NCBI GenBank assembly: GCA_009801085.1 | Contig: VNWV01000001.1 | Coordinates: forward strand, 2,294,001 to 2,358,000 | Direction: 5' to 3' | Origin: Lasiodiplodia sp. COLG20 | Lineage: Eukaryota > Ascomycota > Dothideomycetes > Botryosphaeriales > Botryosphaeriaceae | DNA length: 64,000 nt | Shown here: one piece after another, positions 32,132 to 44,644 of the stretch | Numbering within the stretch: the first letter of the stretch is position 1 | Layout: the number at the start of each line of letters is the position of its first letter | Notes under the pieces: generated by a model | The model's input: only the letters and a program-made list of their open reading frames with translations | Databases searched by the model: none | What the model was told of the DNA's origin: nothing | Position numbers and translations under genes: made by a program

Positions 32132-35100
32132 GCCAGCAGGAGAAGAATTTCGAGACTGCTTACCTCCATCAAAAGCACCGTCATCGCTGGTCGATGTCCA
32201 CAACTCGATCCCGCATCGCATCCGTCCCTTAAGCCATCTCTTTACAATGTGCTTTTTCTTTGTTTTCTTCCAAACTCATGACATGACTCTGAGCGTTCGT
32301 TTGTCTGGTATTTTCCGTCTCGTCATGCATTTTGTTTCGTTAGATCGTTCATTTTCTGTCCTTGATACCACCCACCATCCTCTCTTTTTCCTCTGCACAC
32401 GAACAGCATACTTAGACCGTGTCGTTCATTTATCGTTTGCTGCATTTATATAGACCAAGCGGGAGCATTCTAGACTGGTGTTAAAAAGGGGTGGGGTATG
32501 ACAGTAGCGCGTTGGAAAAGGTGTTCAAGTCGAGTGTCTTGTTGTTTCCTGGTTGTTTAATTCTTGTTTCCTGCATTGCTCCATTTTTATCTCCACCTCA
32601 CCTGGGGAGGAAAAGAAGGGGGATGGCCAAAGTCATGTACTCTTCCTCTTCTGTTTTACGTTGCCTGTTTCTTCCCTTTGGGTTGTGTAGGTCATGATCC
32701 TCCTCTCTTCCCCAGAGTATTTTCTGTTCTCCTTGTTGTTTACCGCGTGCCAGCGTTGAAGCGTTGCTCTGCTCTGATATCTCCTTGAGCGTTTTGCTAT
32801 TTCCTCCTCCTCCTTCGAGTTGAGCTGCCTGTTTTCTGTTTTCTTGGCGCATGGTTCTGGCGTTCATGCTTGCCTCCTCTTGCCTTTTCCACCTTTTTCT
32901 TGGTTAATGTCAACTTACGAAACTCAAAAAATCTGGAAGGATGAGGAGGGCCTGTTTCTTTTGGTAGCATTGGGTTTGCCTGGGTTCATTCAAATGGCAT
33001 CGATTTCGCCTCTTGCGCTTGGAAGATGAATGAGTGTGTGAAGGTGAAGTTGTGAATCCAAAGTCTGAAATCCACGGAATCTATTCTTGATGTCGGCTCT
33101 CACCGCCGGGCCTTACCGCTAAACCTTCCGATGCAGCATGTGGGCTCCTCGTGACGAGCGTGCGTGTGCGTCTGTGTGTACGCGTGTGGGTTGGGTGACT
33201 AATGTCCAGGATTGGTGCAAAGAGGGGCTATTTCCGCGACTGGCGCATGCGTTGATTCATTTTATGTCCGTGATGCGCGTGACGACGACCGTGCTTGCGG
33301 TTACGGTACGGTGCGGTAAAGGTACGGTCTTCGGAAGGAGGAGAGAAAAACAAAAATATCGCAGTAGCAGAGGCGGCGGGAGCAGCGAGGAAGAAACGCT
33401 TCTCGCAACCTGTGATAGGGTTTGCTCTACTACTCAGATCCAGGTCTCGGCAACCCGAACCGGGGAAGGCGAGACCCTATTTTCAACCCCGCATCCGCTT
33501 GTTGGTCGGCTGGACTGCGAATGCTAGTTTGAGGCTGCCATGATGAAGAGGGTGATCGCTAACAATCGTGGTACGTATGCAGCACTGGCCTCCTCACGGG
33601 ACTCTGTGTCACGCACGCTCATCTCCCCTTGCCGCCATGCTGTTTCTGGCCACACAATTCCGTTTGTTAGCGAGCGAACGGGCGACAGAGAAGCTCGCGC
33701 GCGCGTGCGAACACGGGGCACGGCCATTGGTGACATCAAAGGGAAATGCCCAGTAGAACCACTTTCGGTAAGCAGGCGAGCGAACGACGATCTGCGGGTT
33801 CTTCTCGAAAGTCGGCGCAAAAGTGCGGCGCATATGGGTATACTGTTTGGGTAGGCATGGGAAACCAAAAATAAGCCGACTCGTCGTTTTCGCTTTCTTT
33901 CATCGGTGCCGGCCGTATTCACTAATCATCCAAAGAGTGTCGCTCGCACTCTGAGAGAGGCCGCGCTATCGAAGGGGGGCTGGGCCAGGCACACGAAGGA
34001 GCGAAGACCAGGTACCCGCGGGTAACCTCAGCCGAAATACCCCACCTGTCGCGCTAGCTATTCGAAGGACCGCAAGCCACAGAGAAAAAGGTCAGCTCCC
34101 CTACTATTTCGATTAGCTCCGCGACGCTAACAGCGAGTTATGATTACTCGTGGAGTGGATGAAGGGCAAAGCGGATGAAGGAAGGATAATGAACGAGCGA
34201 GAGCACGGTGCTCGCTCTCCTTTACAATTTTGGAATTCTGGGCCCCTATCCCGACCGTTCATCGTCAGCGCATGATGATGCATGAGCGCACGCTCGTACA
34301 AGTGGGGTTTTGTCATCGGTTGGTAGGCCGTAGGGCTGATGCTTCTGCGTCCCTGCTTTGACAAGGTGAGACCTCGAGAACGTCCGTTCGTCCTCCGTTA
34401 ATTCGGCGGTTTTTTCTGAAGCAGTTCGTCATTATTCCATGACAGAGGACGAGCAAGCCACCGCCGATCACCCGGAAACAACGGTCGCTCGTTAACCCCG
34501 AGGTATATAGGGGTTGGGACGTGTCCGAAGCGAGGGACAAGGGGAGCGCCAGATACCGAGGCTGTATTGCCAGCAGATCGCTCGGATGCGCGATGCTTAA
34601 TGGTGACAAGCGTGCGGTCCGGAGACAAAGACAAGGGTAGATTGCGTAGCTTACTCGTAATCGTCACCCTATTCCTTTCACCCTCGTGGCTGAGAGGGGA
34701 GCAGGGTAAACAGAGCGTCGGCCAAAAGTAGCACGTAGGGGCTGCTGGGGTGGAGACGAAGCGAAGAAGGGGCAAAAGTGAAACCTGAGACAGCGTTGCG
34801 CAATGGATAGGCGCTAGCCGGAGCAGATCATCTTTTCTATCCCTTTAGAGGGAAAAAAGATTAGACCGTTGGTATAGAGAAAGATGATGGCGCACAACGA
34901 GATGGATTTGATAAAGAAGGGACTCGGACGAATGGGCACTGCATTGCTGCCAGATCATATACAAACGGTCACATTTCGGCAGGACCCTGTACCAGCAGAC
35001 AGGACCAGGCGTCCAGGCCATGTGGCCTTTTTTCTAACCGCCACCTCTGTTCTTGCAGGAGAGTCAGAACTGCCAGGAAGAGCGGTCGAGCAGCTGTGGC

Positions 35101-37313
35101 GAGACCAGGAGATGAGATGCGCGGTGCATGAAGCATTAGTGGACCGTTTTCTTACAAGTGAGATGACCGCACGCGGTTTCCCCGGATAAATGCCATGTTG
35201 GGAGATGGTGGGCGAGCATCGAAATTTGACAGCTGCCGTTCCCCGGCCTGCCGGATAGCAGACTAGCAGGCGGTGGCAGTTTCACGACCACATGGCAAAA
35301 TATCCCGACATCCCTACCAGCCTGCCGTTCGTGCGGACAAATTTCTAGACGCTCGGTGGGGAGCCTGGCGCCGGAGCTAGGCACAGTTGACGAACGTTGG
35401 ATCATCGGAGCAGCAGGAGAGTTTCCCGCCGGCCAAACAGTTGGCCCAGCTGTCCGGTGTGGCGTAAGGCGGGCTGGCGGTGGTTGGGAGGCGTTTGGCC
35501 GTGGACAGGCGCCATTGGCCAGTGGGCCATCGCGCCCTTGCGGATCAAGTGCGCCAGATGCAAGGAACGGTTCCAGAACAAAGTGAGCTCCACCGCGGCC
35601 GCTGCAGCGCTGCCCCGATCCAGAGCCGAGTGTGAACGCATCTGCAAGGACAGGCGGCAGGCGGCCGGTTTCAGCAAAGCCGGCTGGCATCGCGGGCATG
35701 GGCATGCTGGTGGTGAGGCTCGCTGGAGATCCGATGCTGCACAGGGGGCGATCAGGCTAGAGGCCGCGGCTCGCATCTGGAGGGTGTGGAGATCCTGAGT
35801 CGTGGAAATTGATGCCACGAGGCTCTCGCAGTGCGGGCGCGCGCAAGCGACCAGCGCTTCTGCCGACAGCCCTCCCATTGGCAAATGGCGCAGATCACAG
35901 GGCCCGTTTGGGACGCGCGCGGCGACGAATGTGGGCATTTGGCCGCCGCACGCCGGCACCGTGACGATCGTTGCTTCGCAGCACGCAGCCCTCAGCCTGC
36001 AGCGTCGCCGGGCTCCAGAGCGGTCACCGATCCGCAACGGCACTGGGGGCTTGGGCGGGCGGGTGTTCTTGTATCGCGCTGAGACCGCGTGCAACACCGC
36101 AGGCAGCCCCCGGCGAGGCGGCCGCGACGCGCAGGGCGGGCCCCTTTTTCTAGCCTCGTTCTGGAAGGGCTGGAGGGCAGTGATACTGGGCCCGTCGGGG
36201 ATGAGGACGAGGGTGCGCGACGGCTGCTGCAGCGCGGCGGGCCAGGGTCCGGTGATTCGGCGGGCGCCGTCTGATCTGCGGCGCCGGCTCGACTGGCATG
36301 GCAGACGCACCTCAGGCGGCGGGGCGCGTCGACCTGCAACCTGCGACAGGCAGTGCCGCAGCGCCGGGAGACGGCTGGCGACATGCGGCGATGATGAGAG
36401 GAGCGGGCGGGCGGCGAAGCCAGCGCGCGGGCGTGCAGCGGGTTGGGCATGGCGGCGGCGGGCGCGCAAATTGAGGCCGGCGTGCCATCGCGTGAGGCCG
36501 GAGGGTTAGCACTGGCTGAGAAATTGGGTGATTTGCTGTGCACATCTCGCCCACCCACATCCGCCATCGCTCGCCTTTAGCCTCGACAGGCGCAAAGTCT
36601 CCTTGGCCCGCTATCCCCGATTCGGCCGCCCTCGCCCGCTGGGGCTCCCCTTAACCGCGTCGTAGTCAGCATCCGCGCAGTTCTCTTGAGCCCGCCGTCC
36701 ACCTCCCCGTCCGTCCTTTTCCTTGTGTTGCACTGCGTCTCCCCCATTGCGCGCCTGCGGCCTCTTGTCGTCTCCAGCTGCGTTATAACTGGCGCCAGCA
36801 CTCGACCTGCGAGCGCGCCCCCGTGCCCCCCCAGCCGCACCCTCTCTTCCGCTCGCTCCCTACCCACGCCGACGGCTGAGTCGGACTCGCCTGCCGTTCA
36901 TCTCCTTCACCTGAGCTCCTCGGCAACGATCGACCGCTCTGAAACTCAAACCCTCCTGCTCGACCCGCGCCCACTCCTACTCTCCCACCCCAGCGCCACG
37001 CCCTCAGCGACGGTCGAGTCGTGCACCTCTCTCATTGAACCACGCCCGATCTCCTTGTAATAGCAGGTGAGCCTCAATTGCCTGCGCCAGCACACTCTCC
37101 TTCCTCACCGCTGCCCCGTCCCGAGCCGCGCGCGCCGCCTCCTCGAGCCGCCCGTCACGCGCGTCTCCTCGCTCACGCACAGCCCCGACCTTGCTAACTC
37201 GCATGCAACCACAGCCCTTCCGTACCTCTGCGGGCCTTTGTGCGGAAGCATTTCATTTTCATCGCATCCATTTTCCAGTTTGATTGCCAGACACCCGCGC
37301 ACCGCCAGTCAAG
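32132..37313. other. 5.2-kb gene-free region
   Basis: Between PRM10-like and G-alpha, both plus strand. The left part is T-rich and fits a long 3' UTR; 35.3-36.5 kb is very GC-rich and carries long overlapping frames on both strands (for example 35402-36469 minus and 35802-36509 plus) with Arg/Pro/Ala-rich products and no family resemblance, which I read as chance. The right end is the CT-rich leader of the G-alpha gene. Confidence 0.5.
37067..37214 (+). other. probable intron in the G-alpha 5' leader
   Basis: GTGAGC follows CAG at 37066; TGCTAAC lies shortly before ACCACAG ending at 37214, about 100 bases ahead of the ATG. These are a full set of donor, branch and acceptor signals for a 148-nt leader intron. 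Confidence 0.6.
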
Positions 37314-38565
37314 ATGGGTTGCGGAATGAGCACAGAAGAGAAGGAGGGGAAGCAGAGGAACGAGGAGATTGAGAACCAGCTCAAGCGGGACAAGATGATG
37401 CAGCGCAACGAGATCAAGATGCTGCTCCTGGGTGAGTGACGCCGCCTGCGATGGGCCAATTGATGGGGCTCGCCTGCTGACCGTCGCCGCAGGTGCCGGT
37501 GAATCTGGCAAGTCGACCATCTTGAAGCAGATGAAGCTCATCCACGAGGGCGGCTACTCTCGCGACGAGCGCGAGTCCTTCAAGGAAATCATCTTCTCCA
37601 ACACGGTGCAGTCGATGCGCGTCATCCTCGAGGCCATGGAGTCCCTGGAGCTGCCATTGGACGACCAGCGCTGCGAGTACCACGTTCAGACCATCTTCAT
37701 GCAGCCCGCACAGATCGAGGGCGACAGCCTGCCCCCGGAGGTTGGCAACGCCATCGCCACCCTGTGGAAGGATGCTGGCGTGCAGGCCTGTTTCCAGCGC
37801 TCGCGCGAGTACCAGCTCAACGATTCGGCGAAATAGTGAGTCGATCATCTCATTTCGCATGCGGCAGGTTCGCACCACGCTGTCGGATGGTTACTGACGC
37901 CCGAGCCCCTTACAGCTACTTCGACTCGATCGACCGTATCGCCGCCCCCGACTACATTCCTAACGACCAGGATGTCCTACGCTCGCGTGTCAAGACGACC
38001 GGTATTACCGAGACGACCTTCATCATCGGCGACCTCACCTACCGTATGTTCGATGTCGGTGGTCAGCGTTCGGAACGTAAGAAGTGGATTCACTGCTTCG
38101 AAAACGTCACTACGATTCTCTTCCTTGTCGCCATCTCCGAGTACGACCAGCTGCTGTTCGAAGATGAGACGGTGAACCGTATGCAGGAGGCGTTGACGCT
38201 TTTCGACTCGATCTGCAACTCGAGATGGTTCGTGAAGACGTCCATCATCCTGTTCTTGAACAAGATCGATCGTTTCAAGGAGAAGCTGCCCGTTTCGCCC
38301 ATGAAGAACTACTTCCCCGATTACGAGGGCGGCTCCGACTACGCCGCGGCCTGCGACTACATCCTCAACCGCTTCGTGTCGTTGAACCAGCATGAGACCA
38401 AGCAAATCTACACGCATTTCACGTGCGCCACGGATACCATGCAGATCAGATTCGTCATGGCAGCCGTCAACGGTCAGTACCCGAGCCCATGGACTCCGCG
38501 TCGACATGCTAACTTGCGCAGACATCATCATCCAGGAGAACCTCCGTATGTGCGGTTTAATATGA
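37314..38565 (+). CDS. gna1: heterotrimeric G protein alpha subunit, group I
   Basis: Signalling GTPase of the GNA-1/FadA group, which couples heptahelical receptors to cAMP and MAP-kinase pathways controlling growth, conidiation and virulence in filamentous fungi. Four exons: 37314-37431, 37493-37835, 37916-38472, 38522-38565, giving exactly 353 residues, the standard length. The start MGCGMS carries the N-myristoylation glycine and a palmitoylation cysteine. GTPase motifs are [18 protein letters not shown] (switch I arginine), [12 protein letters not shown] and TCATDT. The end CGLI is the pertussis-toxin-type cysteine box. Intron phases agree throughout. It has a long GC-rich upstream region and a probable leader intron. 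Confidence 0.97.
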
Positions 38566-41500
38566 GGAGCGTGATACCCAACCGGCTCCGGCCGAGCATA
38601 TGGAAAGGACGATTCGTCAAGACCATAGACAACCGGAGGATACGTCTTGCCAGCAGGGCAAAGAAATGTCATAAATACGGCGTTCGAAAGTGCGCGGGTG
38701 CCTTTTACCACACGGCATTTGCGATTGGGCTTTCTTGACTTTTGTTTCGCGCTTTCATTTCAGAGTGTTCTTTTTCCTTTTCTTTTTATTAACGGCAGGA
38801 GCAGCGGCGGCGGCGGTTGATACCAGTTTTCTCAATCTTCTACGAGGACCCTAAAAGCGGAGGATTAGGCCACGCCTCTGTCCTGGTCACTTCCACTATT
38901 TTGCAGTCCTGGTTTATGCACGAGGACGACACTTCTTTTCTGCGCTTACATTACCGGCGAGGGAGGACAGATCCGGCCTGAGGCAGTACAACGGATTCAC
39001 GTACCCGTCCTCCCTCCTCCTTGGCGAGCCGCACCCTTTTCCTTTAATGTTCTCTGTTTTCGTAGGTTTGGGCAACGTAGTCGCGACAAAAGTGAGATGC
39101 GGCTTGGCTTATGCATGATATTATCTCGAAAATAATACCACTATACGGCAGAGTGACCGCAACGTGATGCCCTCGTGCCTTAGAACACAGTCTGCTCGGC
39201 TCTCCCACAGGCCGGTGATAGCGTCAAACTGCTACGCTGCCTCCAGCGTTTTGCGAGCTAATGAAGGTGCTATAGTGGAGGGCGATATAGGGGTATCACG
39301 CATCAGCGTTTGGGAAAATCCTCGGCCGAGAAACAGCCTTTCGGCTACACCCATGGCCAGCAGACGGCGATAAGGTTCCCCCGGTGCTACGAAACACATC
39401 TTACACGCTCCTCGTATCATTGGCACAGCGGCGGTTCGATGTTTCCTGGACGGCTCGAAACATCACGAAGACCGAGGTCACCTGCTGGCTTGTTGCGGCT
39501 GTAGGATGTTTCTTGAAGCGCTGGTGCCGCTGGCCGCATCGGGTAGCGGACTGGCAAGGCGTCGTCATCGACGCTGCACCTGGTGGTTGGCTGCAGCTAG
39601 AGAGACTTGCCAGAGAGGGGGGTGCCTGCCATTGGCCGGGCAATGCTGCCCGCATAGTGTAGTGATTACCGGCCGCCGGCTCTAGCCCCGACTTCCCAGC
39701 AGCTGGACCTGACCCCCGTCCGTGCCACTTTCTAAAGCACGCTGGCGCGCCACAAAAACAACACGCCATAGAGATGCTTGCCTCGTCGTGCATCGGCATG
39801 GAGCGGCAGCCAACGCCAGGCCAAATTTAGTGGCTGGCTCTGCGACAGTGCTCACAGCAAGAGGCTTACCTGACGGCTGGGCCGCGGATGCTAAGTTTTC
39901 TGGCCGTGCCGCTTCCCCCATGCTGGGGCTAGGGGCCCTTGTAAATGGGGTGTAGCGGGCGGTACGGAACCTGCCTGCTCTGAAACTCTAGCGTTGGCAA
40001 TTGGCAATCAAAAATCGCCTCCTACGCCGCACACCGACCCTCTCGTCCGCGACGTTTCGGTCCGTTGAAACCGACCAGCCAGCGCTCGTGTTTACGCGGG
40101 CGGGACCCGGGAGATTGTCCTAGAGCTGTTCCTGGGGATTGAAAAAAAAAAAAAGTCGAGCAACATCTGCATGCACGACTCAGGGCGGCGCAGCCAGCGT
40201 TTTGCTTGGCTCGACGGTGCGTCTTTCTCTCTCTTTCTTTTCCTCGTTGAGAACACCCGTCTGTTTCGCCACGCAGGCCTTAGGCCCGTATGCGATGATT
40301 GCGCTGGCTTGCTTGTCTGAACACAAATAGGATTCCTGACACTCTTCGGTAGCCCCTTGCCTTGGCCAGAACGGGGAAGTGGGCGAGCGGGCACGACACG
40401 CCTTTGGACTAGGCTTCGGAGCGGCGAAGCCGAGTCACTTGCGCCATAGCGAGACTGCTGGAGATGTCTTGTTTGGACGTCCTCGTCGATAAGTTACGTC
40501 CTTATTGACGCTTGAATTCTGCAGTTATGCCATGTCGCAGGCCTAAGCGAGCCGAGTTGAGACCTGCACACCTCCAACTGCTGCATCTCGTCGACCATGC
40601 CGCTTGTGCGCAACCGCTCGACTAGCCCGAGTCGAGCCAAGCGCATCCCACTCCTTCGCCGCTCGGCCTCAAGCACCACTACTCGCTGCACGTTGGGGGC
40701 GGCACTGACTTGAGCTACTGGCTGGCTGCCGATTATGATTGCACAGCAGCCAGAACGCCGCAGGAGACGTATGTGGAGACCCGCAGCAACCGTTACCGCC
40801 AAGCTCCGTTGCGAGCGCAGCACAGCGTACTTTTGTCGAGACGGCTGACGGGCTCTCAGCTCGCCCGGGAGAAAAGGCGCTGGCTGGGAGACACGCCGCG
40901 GATCCGGCACGTGAGTGTCCGTGACGACGGCGGTGACGTTGAGAGGCAAGGAGCAATAGTCTTTGATCGTCGAGACAGTGCGGCCCCCAATCCAGCCATG
41001 CAGCCTCGAAGGTTGTCGGAAAGGATCTCCTGCGAGAAAAAAGCCCCCAAAGGGCGCGACTCGGGCGAGGTCTGCAGAGGCTGAGGTAACAGCAAATTTT
41101 TCGGAGGCTCAAAGGGGGACCGCAGAGCCTCCGCGCGGATCGAGCCGGTTGGCCATCCTTTTGCCTCTTCTCATCGCCGTTCTGGAACCCCGATAATGAT
41201 GGTCGATTGACCCACTCCGGTGTGGGTATCCCACACCAGTGCATCCTCACCCCGCGGACGGGGAAGCGCTCCCTCGTCATGCGGGTTGCACGCTTCAGCC
41301 GCCAGCAACACGGCAGTAGCGACTCGCGCCTGCATCTGCTAGTCAAGGCATTCGCGCTGTCTGCGCCGACACCGGTGAGAAAGACGAGAGGAACGTCAAA
41401 AATCCGGCCGTCTGATTCGGTGGCCAATCCGACACGCTTATCTCAAGTAGCGCCAACTGTCGCCCTTGTTTCCGCCGATTTTATCACGATCCAATGGACT

Positions 41501-42269
41501 CGCGCAGCTGCTGCAGCGGCAGTGCAATCATTCAAGCGAGCCTCCTGGCACGCGCACGCTGGCCAGACGCCATTGCGAGCTTGTGACGATGTACCACCAC
41601 CCGCTTTTTTTGCGATGCTACCCCTCCTCCGCCTGCAGTGCCCCACTATCGCAGATACCCATTCCACGCTAGTGACACCGCCAGTTACTCAACGTGGAAA
41701 CGACTCGGTCCTGGGTTTACGCCCACTGACGTCGTTGTTCGCTGCTAAGCTTGCGGCAATCCTGCCCTCGATCCTGATCTGGGGCAAAAGCGGAGGATAG
41801 TCCTGGAAACATGTGGCCGATAGGTCTCTTCTTGCCGCCTGGCAACGCCATCAGTACATACCATGGCGCGCGGCAAAGCACATGCTCGTTGAAGGGGCCG
41901 GGAGCTGCCTGGGCCCAGGTCCTGGGCCTTTTCACGCCCACGATAGAGCCTGCTGCAGGCACGTATGTCATAACCGGTGAAAGTTCCGCACTGACCGAGG
42001 GTCGAGATCACGATGGCATTGTAGCTATGATGTAGCTGGGCCTGGAGCAAACTCGATCGTGAACTTCCCAGCCTGGCCCATTTTTATCTGCAAAAGCTTG
42101 TGAAAGACCTTGATGAAGATATAAAATTAACTTCTTCCCCGGCATCTTTCTGGCTTCCTGTATTCTGCACACAGTACTTTGCACGCTCTCCAAGGCCCAC
42201 TTGCTGGATATACATTCATACACCGGTTTACGACTGCTCCACACAGCAACCCATCATCCATCATCAATC
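38566..42269. other. 3.7-kb gene-free region
   Basis: Between G-alpha and the HAD-family gene, both plus strand. It begins with a T-rich G-alpha 3' UTR. An A run lies near 40141. Frames such as 40669-41427 minus are long but show no recognisable family and overlap others. I see no RNA gene or mobile element. Confidence 0.5.
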
Positions 42270-43572
42270 ATGTCGCCTCCCGTCGCCCCCGCTATCACAA
42301 GACGCACCTCTGAAATTGCTCAGACCCTATTGCGGGAAAACAAGACTCACACACCAGTGCCGACTGCGCATATTGGTACAAAGAGGAAGATCATATGCTT
42401 CTCTGGTAGGTTGTTGCCGCGTCCCTGTCGATCGCTTCCTTGTTCCGGTGCCATGAGATGTACCCAGACTTCCCCGCAAGCCACTGAGTCAACCATGGCA
42501 CGTCGACTCAACGTCAACTGGCCCACGTTACTTGGGCAGCATGGCCACGGCCAAGACAAGTTGGCATGTTCACGTTGCACTGGCTTTGAGGAAGCCGTTA
42601 TACCGCCAGTTTGCATCTTCTTATGTTTGATCACTTTCACTGCGCAAATGCCACACGAATTTATCACAAATATTTAATTGACCCAAGCTAACATGTTCTT
42701 CTCAAGATTTCGATGGCACTATTTTCATGCAAGACACTGGTCATATCCTCTTCAACAACTTTGGTTGCGGCTCGGAGAAGCGCGAAATGCTGGACAAGCA
42801 GCTGGCCTCAGGCGAAAGAACCTTTCGTGACGTCTCCGAGGAGATGTGGGGATCGCTAAACATTCCCTTCGACGACGGCTTCGAGCTAATGAAGGGCGCG
42901 TTGGACATCGACAAGGATTTCAAGGCGTTCCACGACTTCTGTCTGAACAACAAGATCCCCTTCAATGTCATCTCGGCCGGGTTGAAACCGGTTCTTCAGC
43001 GGGTGCTGGACCACTTCATTGGTGCGGAGGCTGCAGCGAATATTGACATCGTCGCCAACGACGCGAACATCTCAAAGGATGGCAAGTGGGTGCCGGTGTG
43101 GCGTCACGACTCGGAACTGGGCCATGACAAGGCCAAGTCAATCCAGACGTACCGCGAAGGCGCGCAGCTGGAGAGCGAGGACGGGACGATCCCGCTCATC
43201 ATCTTTATCGGCGACGGCGTCTCGGATTTGCCTGCGGCGAGGGAGGCAGACTGCCTCTTTGCGCGGCGAGGTCTGCGGTTGGAGGAGTACTGCCAGGAGA
43301 ACAACATCGAATATACGCCCTTCGACACCTTCGCCGACATCCAGCGCGAGCTGATCCGCATCGCGCGCATCGACGAGGAGAAGACGGGCGGCGAGGGCCT
43401 GCCCGCGACCTTCAACCCACGTGCGAACATGTGGCGCCGTGTATCCAGCACAACTTCAGTGCCTCAGGCAATAATGGCCATGACGCCCGGCGAGGAGAGG
43501 ATGTACGCTTGGCCGGAGCACTTCACCGAGCAGACGCCTGCCGGGCCTAATCCTGCTGTGACCGCACACTGA
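42270..43572 (+). CDS. HAD-superfamily phosphatase (phosphoserine-phosphatase-like)
   Basis: Two exons, 42270-42405 and 42707-43572, 333 residues, with a rather long 301-nt intron. The splice joins ICFS to DFDGTIF, creating HAD motif I with nucleophile Asp46 and acid/base Asp48. Motif IV is FIGDGVSDLPAA. The cap region and the motif II area (FNVISAGLKPVL) resemble MtnX/SerB-like phosphatases; fungal homologues are annotated as HAD-like or 2,3-diketo-5-methylthiopentyl-1-phosphate-type phosphatases. The true substrate cannot be read from sequence. The last ~60 residues are not part of the HAD core. Neighbours give no metabolic context. Confidence 0.88.
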
Positions 43573-44644
43573 GGGATTTCTTTTGCTGTTTTCCCTGTTT
43601 TCGGCACGCCAGGACGGTCAACCAGGGATAGGATTGGCAGGTGGCTCAGACGCAGTGGCTGAGCTTTTGTTGTTGGTTGCGAGGAATGAATGCGATTGGC
43701 GCTGGTGTACGGTTGGGGCGTTGGTGATACCTTTTGTTCTGAAACCGGGGGCGTCAGCGTTATTTTTGGGGGCTGCATATGCACAGTAGGCGTTCTTCGC
43801 ACGAATAGGACAGGGCTGCAGCGGAAGAGCTGCAGGCCATGAAACTAATAAGCACGCGTTCTTCTTTTCGGTCAATTGATCAACTTGTAAGCGGGCTGCC
43901 GTCAGCGATCCCAGGGCGGAGGTTCGCGGGGCGTGCTGATGCCGATTGTTCCGCCGGTGGACGAGAGTTGGTGGAGTCGATCGAGCCCCGCGAAGGCAAT
44001 GACGCGCAGCCGTGGTTCACGCGCTGGCACATCCCCGCCGACAAGGTTGGCTTTCGTCAGGGCGTCAGAGCCGTTGACGTCGAAGGTCGTATGTAACCGC
44101 AACGCGCAACGAGCCCCGCGCAATTGAAGGACCGTCGGGTCTGCTGTGGCTTAATTCCGCCATCCGCGGCTCCCGCCTCAGTGGCCTGTCCCGTCCGACT
44201 GGTGCTGCTGCGTGCTTTCTGACGCGCCTGAATGCGAACCCCACTCACATCAGGTTGACTGACATCCACCACCTTCTTTCTTGCCAGCTCTGTCTCGGCC
44301 GCCCTAGACCCTGTGTGGCGTTGGCTGCTCAGCGCTGTTGTTTACCGCCTCCCTCGCCCCTCTCCGCCGCATTGCTACTCTATCCACCTGTCATTTCCAC
44401 CCTAGCACCCCGCCGTGCGCTCAGCCGTGGGAGAGCAGTGGCCCTCGCTGCTTGCCCGCTCCACGCACCTGGTCCGCGCATCCCGCCCGCGCGCTCCTTG
44501 GCTTACACCACACCCTTCTTGACTCGCTTGCCTTGACTCCCCTAGCTGATCACCGATTGACTTCCTATCATCGACCACTCCTCCGTTCGCAGCTGCCCTA
44601 AACCGGAACACCACTGGCTGGCGCCGACAAGCCTCCGAGCCAAG
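43573..44644. other. intergenic, HAD gene to PSD2
   Basis: About 1.1 kb between plus-strand genes. The last ~400 bases are markedly C/T-rich, as in the 5' leaders of strongly expressed fungal genes. No coding similarity. Confidence 0.5.

Noticed and set aside
31196..32221. 341-codon minus-strand frame across the PRM10-like gene
   Set aside because: Antisense shadow of strongly conserved transmembrane coding sequence; product is His/Asp/Arg-rich nonsense.
34785..34860. tRNA-like start GCGTTGCGCAATGGATAGGCGC, resembling the D-arm of tRNA-Arg
   Set aside because: No B-box (GGTTCGANTCC-type) or cloverleaf partner follows within 70 bases.
35402..36469. 355-codon minus-strand open frame in the long intergenic region
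   Set aside because: Arg/Pro/Ala/Ser-rich product, no known domain, overlapped by a similarly long frame on the other strand; expected by chance in such GC-rich sequence.
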